NCBI GenBank assembly: GCA_048498035.1
Contig: JBEHYT010000020.1
Span: 12,159 to 76,158 of the forward strand
Source of the DNA: CADEDV01 sp048498035
GTDB lineage: Bacteria; Bacteroidota; Bacteroidia; Chitinophagales; Chitinophagaceae
DNA length: 64,000 nt
Direction of reading: 5' to 3'
Every line of letters starts with the position of its first letter. The stretch's first letter is position 1. The notes beneath the pieces were generated by a model that worked only from the letters and a program-made list of their open reading frames with translations, searched no databases and was not told the DNA's origin. Shown piece after piece: positions 7,860 through 17,045 of this stretch. The position numbers and the translations under genes are program-made.

Positions 7860-9182
7860 TTGAAACATATCTTTTTTCATAAAACTGTTTTTTTTATCAT
7901 TGGCTGCGCCGCCCTGATGTTCCTTGCCAGTTATTTCTTCCCGGTACTTTTCCGCGTAGGATTTCTCGTGCTGCTGTTATTGCTGATCGCTGTTGTTGCC
8001 GATTTACTAATTCTCTATGCAAAAAAGAATGGCATTGAAGCTAACCGGGTTGTGGCAGACCGCCTCGGACTGGGCGATGATAATAAAGTTCGCCTGGAAA
8101 TTACCAACAACTACGGCTTTGCGGTTCATATAAGTGTTATAGATGAGATTCCCGTACAGTTCCAGGATCGCAACTGGATAAGACGTGCGATGGTGGACTC
8201 CGGCCAGCTTCACTCAATAGAATACACCCTGCGGCCGGTGACGAGGGGTGAGTATGCATTTAATGCCATCAATATTTTTGTGGAAGGACCGCTGTCGCTG
8301 GTAAAAAGACGTTTCCAGGTTGAGGCAAAGAAAATAACGAAAGTGTACCCGTCTGTTTTAACCATGCGCCGGTTTCAGCTGCTCGCCATTTCCAACAAAT
8401 TACAGGAATCAGGCGTCAAGAAAGTGCGGCGGTTGGGGCATAGCATGGAGTTTGAGCAGATTAAAGAATATGTACGTGGAGATGACTACCGCACGATTAA
8501 CTGGAAAGCGACGGCCAGGAAAGATAATTTCATGGTCAACAATTTTATTGATGAGCGAAGCCAGCAGGTGTATTGTATCGTGAATAAAGGAAGAGTGATG
8601 AAAATGCCGTTTGACGGGCTCACGCTGCTGGACTATGCCATTAATGCCTCGCTGGTATTAACCAACATCGCGATGATCAAACAGGACCGGGCTGGCCTGA
8701 TCACGTTTGCGGAATCGCTTGATAACTTCCTGCCCGCAGATCGTAAGCCCGGCCATATGAACCAGGTGCTGGAAATGTTGTATCGGCAGGAAACAAAGTT
8801 CCTGGAAGCCGATTACGAAAAATTATATTCAACAGTCCGTAACCGGATTACCAACCGGAGCCTGCTGATTCTTTTTACCAACTTTGAATCCATGGAAGGG
8901 TTGAAGCGGGAACTGCCCGCTCTGCGGAAGATAGCCCATCATCACCTGCTACTCGTTGTATTCTTTGAAAATACAGCGCTTCGCGAAATCACCGAGCAGC
9001 GAACACAAACGCTGGAAGACATCTATATCAAAACCATTGCGGAAAAATTTGTACATGAAAAGCGATTGATGGTGAAGGAACTGCAAATGAACGGAATACC
9101 TTCTATTCTTACCACGCCACAAAACCTGACGGTAAACACCATTAATAAATACCTGGAAATAAAAACGCGAACGTCCATTTAG
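7860..9182 (+). CDS. DUF58 domain membrane protein, MoxR partner
   Basis: A 440-residue protein starting at TTG (7860), with two adjacent N-terminal hydrophobic segments (about residues 8-50) and a cytosolic remainder. The DUF58 signature lies around residues 195-225, including the conserved EYVRGDDYRTINWKATARK region, followed by a VWA-like fold with IVNKGRVM and LLILFTNFES segments. DUF58 proteins are the standard partner of MoxR ATPases. It is the last gene of the SpoIIM-DUF4129-DUF4350-MoxR-DUF58 operon, and truB begins 50 bp later. The same gene set, together with RDD, occurs in distant phyla including mycobacteria (recollection), suggesting a conserved but little-described envelope module. 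Confidence 0.9.
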   Translation: MKHIFFHKTVFFIIGCAALMFLASYFFPVLFRVGFLVLLLLLIAVVADLLILYAKKNGIEANRVVADRLGLGDDNKVRLEITNNYGFAVHISVIDEIPVQFQDRNWIRRAMVDSGQLHSIEYTLRPVTRGEYAFNAINIFVEGPLSLVKRRFQVEAKKITKVYPSVLTMRRFQLLAISNKLQESGVKKVRRLGHSMEFEQIKEYVRGDDYRTINWKATARKDNFMVNNFIDERSQQVYCIVNKGRVMKMPFDGLTLLDYAINASLVLTNIAMIKQDRAGLITFAESLDNFLPADRKPGHMNQVLEMLYRQETKFLEADYEKLYSTVRNRITNRSLLILFTNFESMEGLKRELPALRKIAHHHLLLVVFFENTALREITEQRTQTLEDIYIKTIAEKFVHEKRLMVKELQMNGIPSILTTPQNLTVNTINKYLEIKTRTSI

Positions 9183-9232
9183 GATGATGTTCTGGTCTGC
9201 GGTTCCTGGCAGCCAATGATTATCTTCGCGTT

Positions 9233-9928
9233 ATGAATACGTATGAAGAAGGTCGCGTATTACTCATTGATAAACCACTGGAGTGGACATCCTTTGACGT
9301 AGTGAATAAATTGCGAAACCAGTTGCGGATCAAAAAAGTGGGACATGCAGGCACACTTGATCCACTGGCAACCGGGTTGTTGATTATCTGTACGGGAAAA
9401 TTTACCAAGCGCATCAATGAATACATGGCGCAGGAAAAAGAATATACAGGTTCTTTTACGCTGGGTGCTACCACACCCACCTACGACCTGGAAAGTGAAC
9501 CGGTGGATCACAAGCCGGTTGATGGCATTACCCTGGATCAATTAAAGGAAGCAACCATACCTTTTACAGGTGCTATTCAGCAGGTACCACCTGCCCATTC
9601 GGCTATTAAGATCAACGGAAAACGCGTATATGAACTTGCCCGGCAGGGCAAAGAGGTAAAACTGGAACCACGCGCCGTAACAATCCACGAATTTGAAATA
9701 ACCGCTATGCATCTTCCGCTGGTGGAATTCCGCGTGGTGTGTTCAACAGGCACTTATATCCGCAGCCTTGCAAATGACTTTGGCCAGGCCCTTGGCACAG
9801 GTGCTTATCTGAGCAGTCTTTGCAGAACACGCATCGGCACTTTTCACCTGCGCGAGGCGAGCAGCATGGAACAGGCGTTGGAAGAAATCCGCAACTACAG
9901 GGAACAGGATCAAAGCTTAAATGGATAG
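9233..9928 (+). CDS. truB: tRNA pseudouridine(55) synthase
   Basis: TruB converts uridine 55 of the tRNA T-loop to pseudouridine. The 231 residues form the catalytic domain without the PUA-like extension of the longer E. coli enzyme, which is common in Bacteroidota. The catalytic motif HAGTLDPLATGLL is at residues 38-50 with Asp43 as nucleophile; other family blocks are DKPLEWTSFDVV (13-24), QVPPAHSAIKINGKRVYELAR (split near 118-138) and CSTGTYIRSLANDFG (about 168-182). The ATG at 9233 fits the family start. Its 3' end overlaps the convergent outer membrane protein gene by 19 bp. Confidence 0.96.
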   Translation: MNTYEEGRVLLIDKPLEWTSFDVVNKLRNQLRIKKVGHAGTLDPLATGLLIICTGKFTKRINEYMAQEKEYTGSFTLGATTPTYDLESEPVDHKPVDGITLDQLKEATIPFTGAIQQVPPAHSAIKINGKRVYELARQGKEVKLEPRAVTIHEFEITAMHLPLVEFRVVCSTGTYIRSLANDFGQALGTGAYLSSLCRTRIGTFHLREASSMEQALEEIRNYREQDQSLNG

Positions 9929-12255
9929 TTGATCCCGATCTGCAACTGTCCGCCAAAAGGCTTCCAGTTGTAAAAGAGTTTGTTCTGACCGGCCGCATGT
10001 GTCGGGTCCGGACTTGGATCCTTCATTTTGTAGGCATAATCCAGGCGGATCAGGAAGAAACTGAAGTCGAGCCGCAGTCCCGTTCCGACACCAATGGCGA
10101 TATCTTTTCCAAGTCGGCTGATATCAAATACCTGCTCCGGCGGTCCCGCGGATTTTTTAAGCAGCCATACGTTGCCAATATCGGTAAACAAAACGCTTTC
10201 TACTTTTACACCGGCCAGGTTGGCCAGCGGGAAGCGGTATTCTGCATTTACTTCCAATTGCATATCTCCATAACGCTCGGGATTTTCCGCAAAGTCCATA
10301 ATGGATGATCCCGGTCCCAGTCTTCGCAGCCGCCAGGCGCGCATACTGTTTGGACCACCACCGTAAAATTGTTTAAAGAAGGGCATGTGCGAACGTTTCC
10401 GCTCATTGCGGGTAGAATTCAACTCCCAGCCTACGCCTGCAAAGGCGTGAAGCGCGAGCGATGTTTTACGAAACTTATAGAGTTGTGTAAAGTCGGCGCT
10501 AAACTTAACGAAGCTATATAATTGTGAATCCAGGAATTTGCTCCGGATAAAAGAAAGCGGGATCGGCAATTCGGTATTCAGTGTAAGAACATTTGGATTT
10601 TTAGCCCGGTTGTTGGAAACTGACCATCCACCCTGCACAGATGCAACAAAGCCATCCGTGAAAATATTTCGCAGTGCCGGGTTGGCATCAATCAGGTGTA
10701 GCAGGCTGTCGCGTTCACGCAAATAGGAATATTCGATATTGGGCAATTTTACAGACACCTGTATGCTCCTGTTGCGGCGCGGGATATTCTGGGAAAATTC
10801 ATATCCCCAGGAAGCATTTATCCGCGTTAAATTATACAGACTTCTCCGTTCAGTATTATCCGCGTTGAACGACAAAACGGTTTGCACATTATCCCGCAGG
10901 CGGTCTGGCAACCAGTTGAAAGCAGGAATTGGCCTCGGAAAAAAGATATTGTAGCCGACACCCACCTGCTGGGTTTGGATAAATTTGGATCCAAACTCAA
11001 TACCATAGCGGAAATTGACGGTATTTAGATTTGCCGCATGCGCAAAATTCCGGTCCTGCACCCCTACGTTCACACCCAGTCCGAGCAGGTTGCCGGAGAG
11101 AGCGGTTTGGTTTTGCGAGATTTCGGTGTTGGCATTAAACAGATATTTCACAGCCGGGGTAAGGTGAAAGTCGAAATCCACAGTATCCTCATCTGGTCGA
11201 AAATGCGGCGTGGCGTCTACGATCTTCCAGGCGCCCAGGCTATTGAGCCGGTTCAACGTTCGCTGGTATCTGCGCTGACTATAGGGTTGGCCATGTTTGA
11301 GGTAAATATTAATTGGGAAAATATGCGGCTTGAATTTTTTACCACGTTGGATCACACTCAGGTAAGGCGTAACCTGGGTCTCTGTGCGAGGTTTTGTGGT
11401 GTCTGGCGGATAATCAGGATAAATATTAATATTACCGATATAATAACGCATCAGTTTTGCGCTGTCGGCATCCGGCTGCAGCCGGAATTCAATATTAGCG
11501 GTTGGTTTCTGCCGGCGCGCCGCCAATTGCTGCAAAATTTCCAGTTGTTCAAACGGATCAATGGCAGGGTGAAGCAGATCTGCGTCCACCGTATCCCATA
11601 CCACCACCATTTCATCCCGGCTAAACCGCATGTAACCACTGTTCCTGTACAAATCCGTAATGCGATCCAGTTCACTTGATATTGGTCCTTTGGCAAAGGG
11701 ATCTCCTTTTTTTACAAGGGCGTCGTTCTTATTTGCATCCAGGATGGCCTGCAATTCGGGTTTATTGATACTATACCAAACTGAATCGAGCAATACCTGC
11801 TTGCCCACCTTTACATTAAATGTAACTGTTGTTCTCAGCTGATCACCTTTACGAAGAACAACGCTGGTGTCATACGTGATGGTATCATTGAAATAACCCA
11901 GGGAATTGAGCTGGGCCTGCATAAAAATCACGGATTTATCGGCGCTTTCCTTTCGGTAAATGGGAACACTGTCCAGCACCTGCGCATTGATCCGCCAGTG
12001 CGAAAACGCTTTTCGGCGCGGTTCTACCGCGATACTGTCGTCTAATTGGCCCTCCAGGGCCGATTCCAGGTCGGATTGCTGGGTTTTTGTAACATCGCCT
12101 TCTACTTTTATTTCATGATCATACACGAAAGGGGTATTTTTCGGGTAATGATTGACCACATATTTCCCGGCACAGGAAAAAAGGCCACAGAGAAGAAGCC
12201 CGACCAGGACGGCATGCAGAATTTTTTTAGTAAAAAGTGATGGATGGGCTGGCAT
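9910..12255 (-). CDS. BamA/TamA family outer membrane protein, TamL-like lipoprotein form
   Basis: A 781-residue outer membrane protein of the Omp85 superfamily. The N-terminus has a lipoprotein signal with LLLCGLFSC (lipobox Cys near residue 29), a feature of the Bacteroidota TamL subgroup, which is a lipid-anchored BamA paralogue. Residues about 40-370 hold POTRA-like repeats. The C-terminal half is a 16-strand-type barrel with the conserved block around FFKQFYGGGPNSMRAWRLR (about 627-645, the RGF-type lid region) and a final strand ending in FKL. It probably helps insert or export proteins at the outer membrane. The start lies only 23 bp from the divergent methyltransferase gene. Assignment to TamL rather than BamA rests on the lipobox. 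Confidence 0.85.
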   Translation of the reverse strand: MPAHPSLFTKKILHAVLVGLLLCGLFSCAGKYVVNHYPKNTPFVYDHEIKVEGDVTKTQQSDLESALEGQLDDSIAVEPRRKAFSHWRINAQVLDSVPIYRKESADKSVIFMQAQLNSLGYFNDTITYDTSVVLRKGDQLRTTVTFNVKVGKQVLLDSVWYSINKPELQAILDANKNDALVKKGDPFAKGPISSELDRITDLYRNSGYMRFSRDEMVVVWDTVDADLLHPAIDPFEQLEILQQLAARRQKPTANIEFRLQPDADSAKLMRYYIGNINIYPDYPPDTTKPRTETQVTPYLSVIQRGKKFKPHIFPINIYLKHGQPYSQRRYQRTLNRLNSLGAWKIVDATPHFRPDEDTVDFDFHLTPAVKYLFNANTEISQNQTALSGNLLGLGVNVGVQDRNFAHAANLNTVNFRYGIEFGSKFIQTQQVGVGYNIFFPRPIPAFNWLPDRLRDNVQTVLSFNADNTERRSLYNLTRINASWGYEFSQNIPRRNRSIQVSVKLPNIEYSYLRERDSLLHLIDANPALRNIFTDGFVASVQGGWSVSNNRAKNPNVLTLNTELPIPLSFIRSKFLDSQLYSFVKFSADFTQLYKFRKTSLALHAFAGVGWELNSTRNERKRSHMPFFKQFYGGGPNSMRAWRLRRLGPGSSIMDFAENPERYGDMQLEVNAEYRFPLANLAGVKVESVLFTDIGNVWLLKKSAGPPEQVFDISRLGKDIAIGVGTGLRLDFSFFLIRLDYAYKMKDPSPDPTHAAGQNKLFYNWKPFGGQLQIGINYPFKL

Positions 12256-12278
12256 TCAACAGTTTAAAAAGACAAATA

Positions 12279-13013
12279 ATGCTTGTAAAATCGCAGGTCA
12301 AATATATTCAAAGTTTAGGCCAGAAAAAATCGAGGGATGAATCCGGCGTTTTTATTGCCGAAGGGCTCAAACTGGCAGAGGAGATATTAGCGTTCCATCC
12401 GGGACAGGTCCAGGAGGTTTTTGCATTGTCGTCCTGGGTAGAAACACAGCAAAAATTGCCTGAAAAAATACGGGTTACCATAATAGAGCCGCATGAACTC
12501 GAAAAAATATCCCATCTGTCTACTCCCAACCAGGTATTATTAATTGTAAAACAATTTGACGGCCACCAGGCGCCTGTTGCAACGGGTAAATTGACGCTGG
12601 CGCTCGATCACATACAGGACCCGGGGAATCTCGGCACCATTATCCGGATCGCAGATTGGTTTGGTGTTTCACAGATCGTATGCAGCACAGATTGTGCAGA
12701 CCGTTACAACTCAAAAGTTGTACAGGCTACAATGGGTAGCATTATGCGGGTGCCGGTGTATTATACAGATTTGGAGAAATGGCTGGGTGAGCAGCAAAAC
12801 GTACGTAGCTATGCCGCTGCGCTGGAGGGCCAGCCGGTAGCCGCAATAGGCACAATTCGGGAAGGAATTATTGTAATTGGTAACGAATCAAGAGGAATCA
12901 GTGATGATATCATGGCGCTGGTCAACCGCCGGATCACCATTCCCCGCAAGGGTAAGGCCGAATCCCTGAATGCAGCCGTGGCAGCAGGCATTATCCTTGG
13001 ATATGTTAGTTAG
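12279..13013 (+). CDS. TrmH/SpoU family RNA 2'-O-methyltransferase
   Basis: A 244-residue SPOUT-class methyltransferase that would transfer a methyl group from SAM to a ribose 2'-OH of tRNA or rRNA. The three SpoU motifs are present in order: motif 1 DPGNLGTIIRIADWFG (about residues 113-128), motif 2 VIGNESRGIS (about 197-206) and motif 3 IPRKGKAESLNAAVAAGII (about 221-239). The N-terminal region fits the substrate-binding domain of the TsnR/RlmB-like group. The ATG at 12279 is preferred over an upstream in-frame ATG at 12237, because the latter would overlap the divergent gene and precedes the conserved VKYIQSL start. The exact target nucleotide cannot be told from sequence. Confidence 0.92.
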   Translation: MLVKSQVKYIQSLGQKKSRDESGVFIAEGLKLAEEILAFHPGQVQEVFALSSWVETQQKLPEKIRVTIIEPHELEKISHLSTPNQVLLIVKQFDGHQAPVATGKLTLALDHIQDPGNLGTIIRIADWFGVSQIVCSTDCADRYNSKVVQATMGSIMRVPVYYTDLEKWLGEQQNVRSYAAALEGQPVAAIGTIREGIIVIGNESRGISDDIMALVNRRITIPRKGKAESLNAAVAAGIILGYVS

Positions 13014-13019
13014 GAATTC

Positions 13020-13535
13020 GGTAATTCGGCGATTCGGTAATTCGGTAATTGTGAGTTTCCGATCTATCGTCCATTATCGAATCAGCGAATCATTAGTGTC
13101 CGGGGAAACTTTAGCATATCCCACGAAGTGGGGCACTCGCATCGCTTGCGGCTTCTTTGCCTCCACGGCCGGCGGGCCGAGTTGCAGCTCCGGCGCTGTT
13201 TTTTGTGCTTGGCAGCGCCATTCCGCTGCGCGGAACCGCACAAAAAGAAGGCGCCTCCACCGCAACTGGTAGGTTAAATACAATTCTACGACACGCTATT
13301 TGATGATATCAAGCGAAACTTTTACTGCACAGCGAAATCAATCTTCTTTTTGCATAAGGGGCTTGCTTTTCATTTTGGGCAACGAACTGAGTAAATAAGC
13401 CTTGACATTCAGTTTAATAAAACGGAATCGGTTTGAATTTCCATTTTCCCCGGACAACAGTGATTCGGTAATTCGGCAATTGTGAATTCCCGATCTAACG
13501 TCCATTATCGAATCAGCGAATTGTCGAATTAGAAA
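13020..13535. repeat. Dispersed ATTCGG-rich hairpin repeats around a GC-rich insert
   Basis: This gene-free stretch of about 550 bp between the methyltransferase and permease genes starts with short direct repeats (TAATTCGG/CGATTCGG, 13018-13052) facing TCGAATCAGCGAATCATT (13077-13094), then a 24-nt block at 13085-13108 that is identical to one at 44091-44114. A GC-rich middle part (13120-13275) contains nested inverted repeats such as TTTTTGTGC/GCACAAAAA. An inverted copy of the TGTCCGGGGAAA end appears at 13445-13457, followed by a second ATTCGG cluster to 13535. This resembles a non-coding, hairpin-forming, MITE-like repeat. No ORF in it looks real. Confidence 0.6.
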
Positions 13536-13565
13536 TTAATCAGCACATTAGCACATTCGCATTTC

Positions 13566-14801
13566 CTAATCAAACCGAATAGCCCGCACAGGCTTAATTC
13601 TTCTTGCCATTAACGAGGGGATCGTTAATACAAGCACTGTAAGTAGTAATGTTGCGCCGGCAATACCCGCCACTTCCCACCATTGCAGGCTAACCGCCGC
13701 GCGATCCAGGTAATACGCATCTTCAGGCATGCGGATAAAACCCGTTTTGGCCTGCAACAGCAGCACTGCAAGTCCAACTGCTGTTCCAACCAGGATACCT
13801 GCGCCCGTGATCAGCGCGGAATGATAAAGAAAGATACGCTGGATGGTCCAGTTGGTTGCGCCCAATGCTTTTAATATCCCGATCATGCGAACGCGTTCCA
13901 GCACCAGGATAATAAGGCAGGTGGCCAGGTTGATGATTGCAACGATTGCCATAATTACGAGCAGGAACGTCCTCGTGCCATCCATCATATTGAGCCAATC
14001 GAAAATATTGGGAGCAATGTTGCGTACGCTGAGCGCATCCAGCGTTACCGGGAAATCATCCAGGTCCTGCAGTTCTGCCGCTGTTTGATCGATATGGTGA
14101 TAGTCGTCCAGGAATATTTCATAACCGCCAATCTGTTCCGGTGCCCAGCCATTGAGGCGTTGGATCAGTTTTAGATCGCCAATGGCGATATTCTTATCGT
14201 ATTCTTCAATTCCTGTTTTATAAATGCCAACAACAGTCAGTTTATCGGGACGCAATTGCCCGTCGGGCTGAATAAAATAAATCAGGATTCGACTACCGGT
14301 GTCCAGTCTTAATTCGGCCGCCGTGCGGGCCGAAAGAATAATTTCCCGGCTATAGGTGCTGTCATTGAAATGAATAAATCTCCCGCGCTGAAGAAAAGTA
14401 TTGAAATGCGTGCCATTGAAGGTGGAATCAAGACCCTTCAGGAGAACCCCGGAAATATCTTCGGTTGTTTTCAGGATCGCGTTCCGGCTGGCAAAGGGAT
14501 GAATACTGGTTACGTGAGGTTGATCACGGATCTCCCGCACAAGCGCATTATCCCGGTCAAGCGGCTCCTCTTCCGTAATGGCGGTACGGTTCGACTGGTG
14601 TTGCTGGATGCGGATATGCCCCAGGAAGCTAAACACTTTTTCACCCACTTTTTCCTTGAACCCATTGGCAAAACCCAGCGTAATGATCATTACCGCCACG
14701 CTGATCACCGTAGCCACGATGGACAGCCGGATGATGAACCGGGAAAATGAACGCTGCTGGTTAAATGCCACGCGTTTTGCTATAAAGCCTGCAACCTCCA
14801 A
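13566..14801 (-). CDS. ABC transporter permease, FtsX/LolC-like
   Basis: A 411-residue inner membrane permease of the FtsX/MacB superfamily. It has one N-terminal helix (VATVISVAVMIITLGFANGF, about residues 28-47), a large periplasmic domain (about 50-265) and three C-terminal helices (about 275-300, 330-350, 375-398) in the FtsX domain. The N-terminal block FIAKRVAFNQQRSFSRFIIRLSI is typical of LolC/LolE-like permeases of Bacteroidota, which may act in lipoprotein release or related export. No ATPase gene is adjacent, so the partner must lie elsewhere. The start at ATG 14801 leaves about 100 bp to the divergent plug protein gene. Confidence 0.88.
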   Translation of the reverse strand: MEVAGFIAKRVAFNQQRSFSRFIIRLSIVATVISVAVMIITLGFANGFKEKVGEKVFSFLGHIRIQQHQSNRTAITEEEPLDRDNALVREIRDQPHVTSIHPFASRNAILKTTEDISGVLLKGLDSTFNGTHFNTFLQRGRFIHFNDSTYSREIILSARTAAELRLDTGSRILIYFIQPDGQLRPDKLTVVGIYKTGIEEYDKNIAIGDLKLIQRLNGWAPEQIGGYEIFLDDYHHIDQTAAELQDLDDFPVTLDALSVRNIAPNIFDWLNMMDGTRTFLLVIMAIVAIINLATCLIILVLERVRMIGILKALGATNWTIQRIFLYHSALITGAGILVGTAVGLAVLLLQAKTGFIRMPEDAYYLDRAAVSLQWWEVAGIAGATLLLTVLVLTIPSLMARRIKPVRAIRFD

Positions 14802-14905
14802 TAGTTTTTGTTTGTCTTTTCAAAAATAAGCCCTGGCGAAGATTTATTCGTTTTTTTAGCTGTTTTTTAACCGGTATCGCTAATTTGAGGCTGAAACCCG
14901 CTCGT

Positions 14906-16177
14906 ATGAAAAAAATTATCACACTTGCCGTTCTATTTACTGTTGTAATGGCAAATGCCCAGCAGGGAGATCATATTTATCAACCGAATATCAAATCGGT
15001 AAAATTATTCCGCGTGGGTGATATTTACAGTTATCCAATCATGGTGCTCAACAGCGGCGACTTGTTTGAACTGCATTTTGATGATATGGACGGCGATATA
15101 AAAAATTACTATTACAGTTTTCAACTGTGTAACGCTGACTGGACGCCCACCACACTTTTCCCGTATGATTATATCAAAGGCTTTCAAAGCAACCGCATCC
15201 AAAACTACCGCCATTCTTCCATTGCATTAACCCAATACACCCATTACCAGGCGCAACTGCCAGACCGGAACTGTATGCCGAGCAGATCGGGCAACTATTT
15301 ACTGAAAGTATTTTTAAATGATGATACTTCACGGCTTGCTTTTACGCAGCGATTCCTGGTAGTGGAAAATAAAGTATCACTTGCTGCAACCATTCAACAG
15401 CCAATCAGCGGCCAGTTGTACCGCACACATCAACGTGTGCAGGTGGGCGTTAGCACCGCCAACGCGCGTTTTACAACATTTGGACAAAACGACCTGAAGA
15501 TCGTAGTCGTACAAAATTATATCTGGCCAACGGCGATCATGGTTGACAGACCCACAATCTTCCGGGGCAATTATTTTGAATATAGTGACGATGCGCTTTC
15601 ATTTCCCGCGGGGAAGGAGTGGAGATGGATTGACCTGAACAGCCTTCGGCTGATGAGTGACCGGATGAAACTACTGGATAAAGGAGACAGGCGCACCGAC
15701 GTATATGTAAAACCCGATGCAGACCGCACCGGGCAGCCATATATTTATTACCGGGACCTTGACGGATTGTATGCCATTGAAAATACAGATGGCAATAATC
15801 CCTACTGGCAAAGCGACTATGCGTACACCCATTTCACATTTGTACCGCCGGGCAATCGTCCGCTGGCAGGAACGGATCTTTACCTGTTTGGAGAATTAAC
15901 CGGCTACAATACCGATGATTCTTCAAAGATGGTCTTTAATGAAACCACCGGGGTTTATGAACGCACACTTTTACTGAAACAGGGATTTTATAATTACAGT
16001 TATGCCACTCTGCCGCAACGCCCGGCGCCGGGAGCAGTTCCTGATATTTATACGCTGGAAGGAAATTATCCGTCTAGCGAAAACACCTACATGGTGCTGG
16101 TGTACTACCGGTCTTTTGGCGGCCGTGCAGATGAATTAGTTGGGTACTCCAAATTAAATTCGTTGCCCGGGTTCTGA
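14906..16177 (+). CDS. DUF5103 protein, type 9 secretion plug protein
   Basis: A 423-residue secreted protein whose N-terminus (KKIITLAVLFTVVMANAQ) is a signal peptide. The mature protein matches the DUF5103 architecture: an N-terminal beta-sandwich with GDIYSYPIMVLNSGDLFELHFDDM (split around residues 38-60) and the CNADWTPTTLFPYDYIKGF block, plus a C-terminal beta domain ending with YSKLNSLPGF. DUF5103 is known as the Plug protein of the Bacteroidota type 9 secretion system, which closes the SprA translocon from the periplasmic side. The ATG at 14906 is preferred over an upstream TTG at 14885, because it gives the proper signal peptide. No other T9SS gene is in the window. Confidence 0.85.
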   Translation: MKKIITLAVLFTVVMANAQQGDHIYQPNIKSVKLFRVGDIYSYPIMVLNSGDLFELHFDDMDGDIKNYYYSFQLCNADWTPTTLFPYDYIKGFQSNRIQNYRHSSIALTQYTHYQAQLPDRNCMPSRSGNYLLKVFLNDDTSRLAFTQRFLVVENKVSLAATIQQPISGQLYRTHQRVQVGVSTANARFTTFGQNDLKIVVVQNYIWPTAIMVDRPTIFRGNYFEYSDDALSFPAGKEWRWIDLNSLRLMSDRMKLLDKGDRRTDVYVKPDADRTGQPYIYYRDLDGLYAIENTDGNNPYWQSDYAYTHFTFVPPGNRPLAGTDLYLFGELTGYNTDDSSKMVFNETTGVYERTLLLKQGFYNYSYATLPQRPAPGAVPDIYTLEGNYPSSENTYMVLVYYRSFGGRADELVGYSKLNSLPGF

Positions 16178-16209
16178 TGAAAACAATCGGGATTGAATAT
16201 TTTTTTCAT

Positions 16210-16217
16210 TACCTTTG
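16210..16217 (+). promoter_or_regulatory. -7 element of the SRP RNA gene
   Basis: TACCTTTG fits TAnnTTTG exactly and lies 4-5 nt before the first paired bases of the SRP RNA, as expected for a stable RNA promoter of Bacteroidota. No clear -33 TTTG at 19 nt was found. Confidence 0.6.
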
Positions 16218-16219
16218 CG

Positions 16220-16317
16220 GCGGCAGGTCTTACACGACCAGCTCCTGCTGAATCCTCCCAGGGCCGGAAGGCAGCAAGAGTAGGTGGTTGAGCGGTGCGA
16301 TGTAATAAGCCTGCCTT
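16220..16317 (+). ncRNA. ffs: Signal recognition particle RNA, short bacterial type
   Basis: A 4.5S-type SRP RNA, the scaffold for Ffh in co-translational targeting. The diagnostic apical loop is CCCAGGGCCGGAAGGCAGCA (16257-16276), containing the conserved GGAA tetraloop context. The ends pair: GGCAGG plus TCTTA at 16222-16232 with TAAGCCTGCC at 16306-16315, giving a long hairpin of about 95 nt. A run of T follows at 16316-16328 and can act as terminator tail. The promoter element TACCTTTG lies just upstream. The exact ends are approximate by a few bases. Confidence 0.93.
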
Positions 16318-16376
16318 TTTTTCTTTTTTTAGCCAGCTCCGGCTTCAAGCGATTAGCAACTTAAAATAATCCTGAT

Positions 16377-17030
16377 ATGAAATTCTTCATTGATACAGCC
16401 AACCTCGCACAGATTAAAGAAGCAAATGAATTAGGCATCCTGGATGGTGTTACAACCAACCCCTCCCTGATGGCCAAAGAAGGTGTAAAAGGACATGATG
16501 CGGTGATGAACCATTACAAAACCATTTGCGAGATGGTGGATGGCGATATCAGTGCAGAAGTGATCTCTACTGATTTTGCCGGCATCGTGGAAGAAGGAAA
16601 AAAACTGGCTGCTATCCATCCCAACATCGTTGTAAAAGTTCCGATGATCAAAGATGGCGTGAAGGCGCTGAAATGGTTTACCGACAACGGCATCAAAACC
16701 AATTGCACCCTGGTGTTTTCAGCAGGTCAGGCCATACTGGCGGCTAAAGCAGGCGCTACCTATGTATCTCCCTTTATCGGCCGGATTGATGATAGCGGTT
16801 GGGACGGTGTGCAGTTGATTGAACAAATTTCACATATCTACCAGGTGCAGGGTTTCCAAACAGAGATCCTGGCGGCATCCATTCGCAACGCCTTACATAT
16901 TATCAAATGCGCGGAAGCGGGTGCAGACGTTTGTACCTGCCCACTGGATTCCATCCTTGGCCTGTTAAAGCATCCGCTTACAGATATCGGGTTGGCAAAA
17001 TTCCTGGAAGACGCGAAGAAAACGGCCTAA
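16377..17030 (+). CDS. Transaldolase family protein, TalC/fructose-6-phosphate aldolase type
   Basis: A 217-residue class I aldolase of the short transaldolase (MipB/TalC) family. The Schiff-base lysine is Lys87 in the block IVVKVPM (84-90). Other family blocks are FIDTANLAQIKEA (4-16), GVTTNPSLMAKEG (24-36), TLVFSAGQAILAAKAGATYVSPFIGR (split around 112-137) and CPLDSILGLLKHPLTDIGLAKF (split near 190-211). These enzymes act either as transaldolase in the pentose phosphate pathway or as fructose-6-phosphate aldolase; sequence alone does not decide, but transaldolase is likelier in this phylum. The gene follows the SRP RNA gene and has its own short 5' region. Confidence 0.93.
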   Translation: MKFFIDTANLAQIKEANELGILDGVTTNPSLMAKEGVKGHDAVMNHYKTICEMVDGDISAEVISTDFAGIVEEGKKLAAIHPNIVVKVPMIKDGVKALKWFTDNGIKTNCTLVFSAGQAILAAKAGATYVSPFIGRIDDSGWDGVQLIEQISHIYQVQGFQTEILAASIRNALHIIKCAEAGADVCTCPLDSILGLLKHPLTDIGLAKFLEDAKKTA

Positions 17031-17045
17031 GCTGTTCACCCTTCT

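Noticed and set aside
11038..11679. A 213-codon frame opposite the TamL-like gene
   Set aside because: Antisense shadow, no domain and no promoter element.
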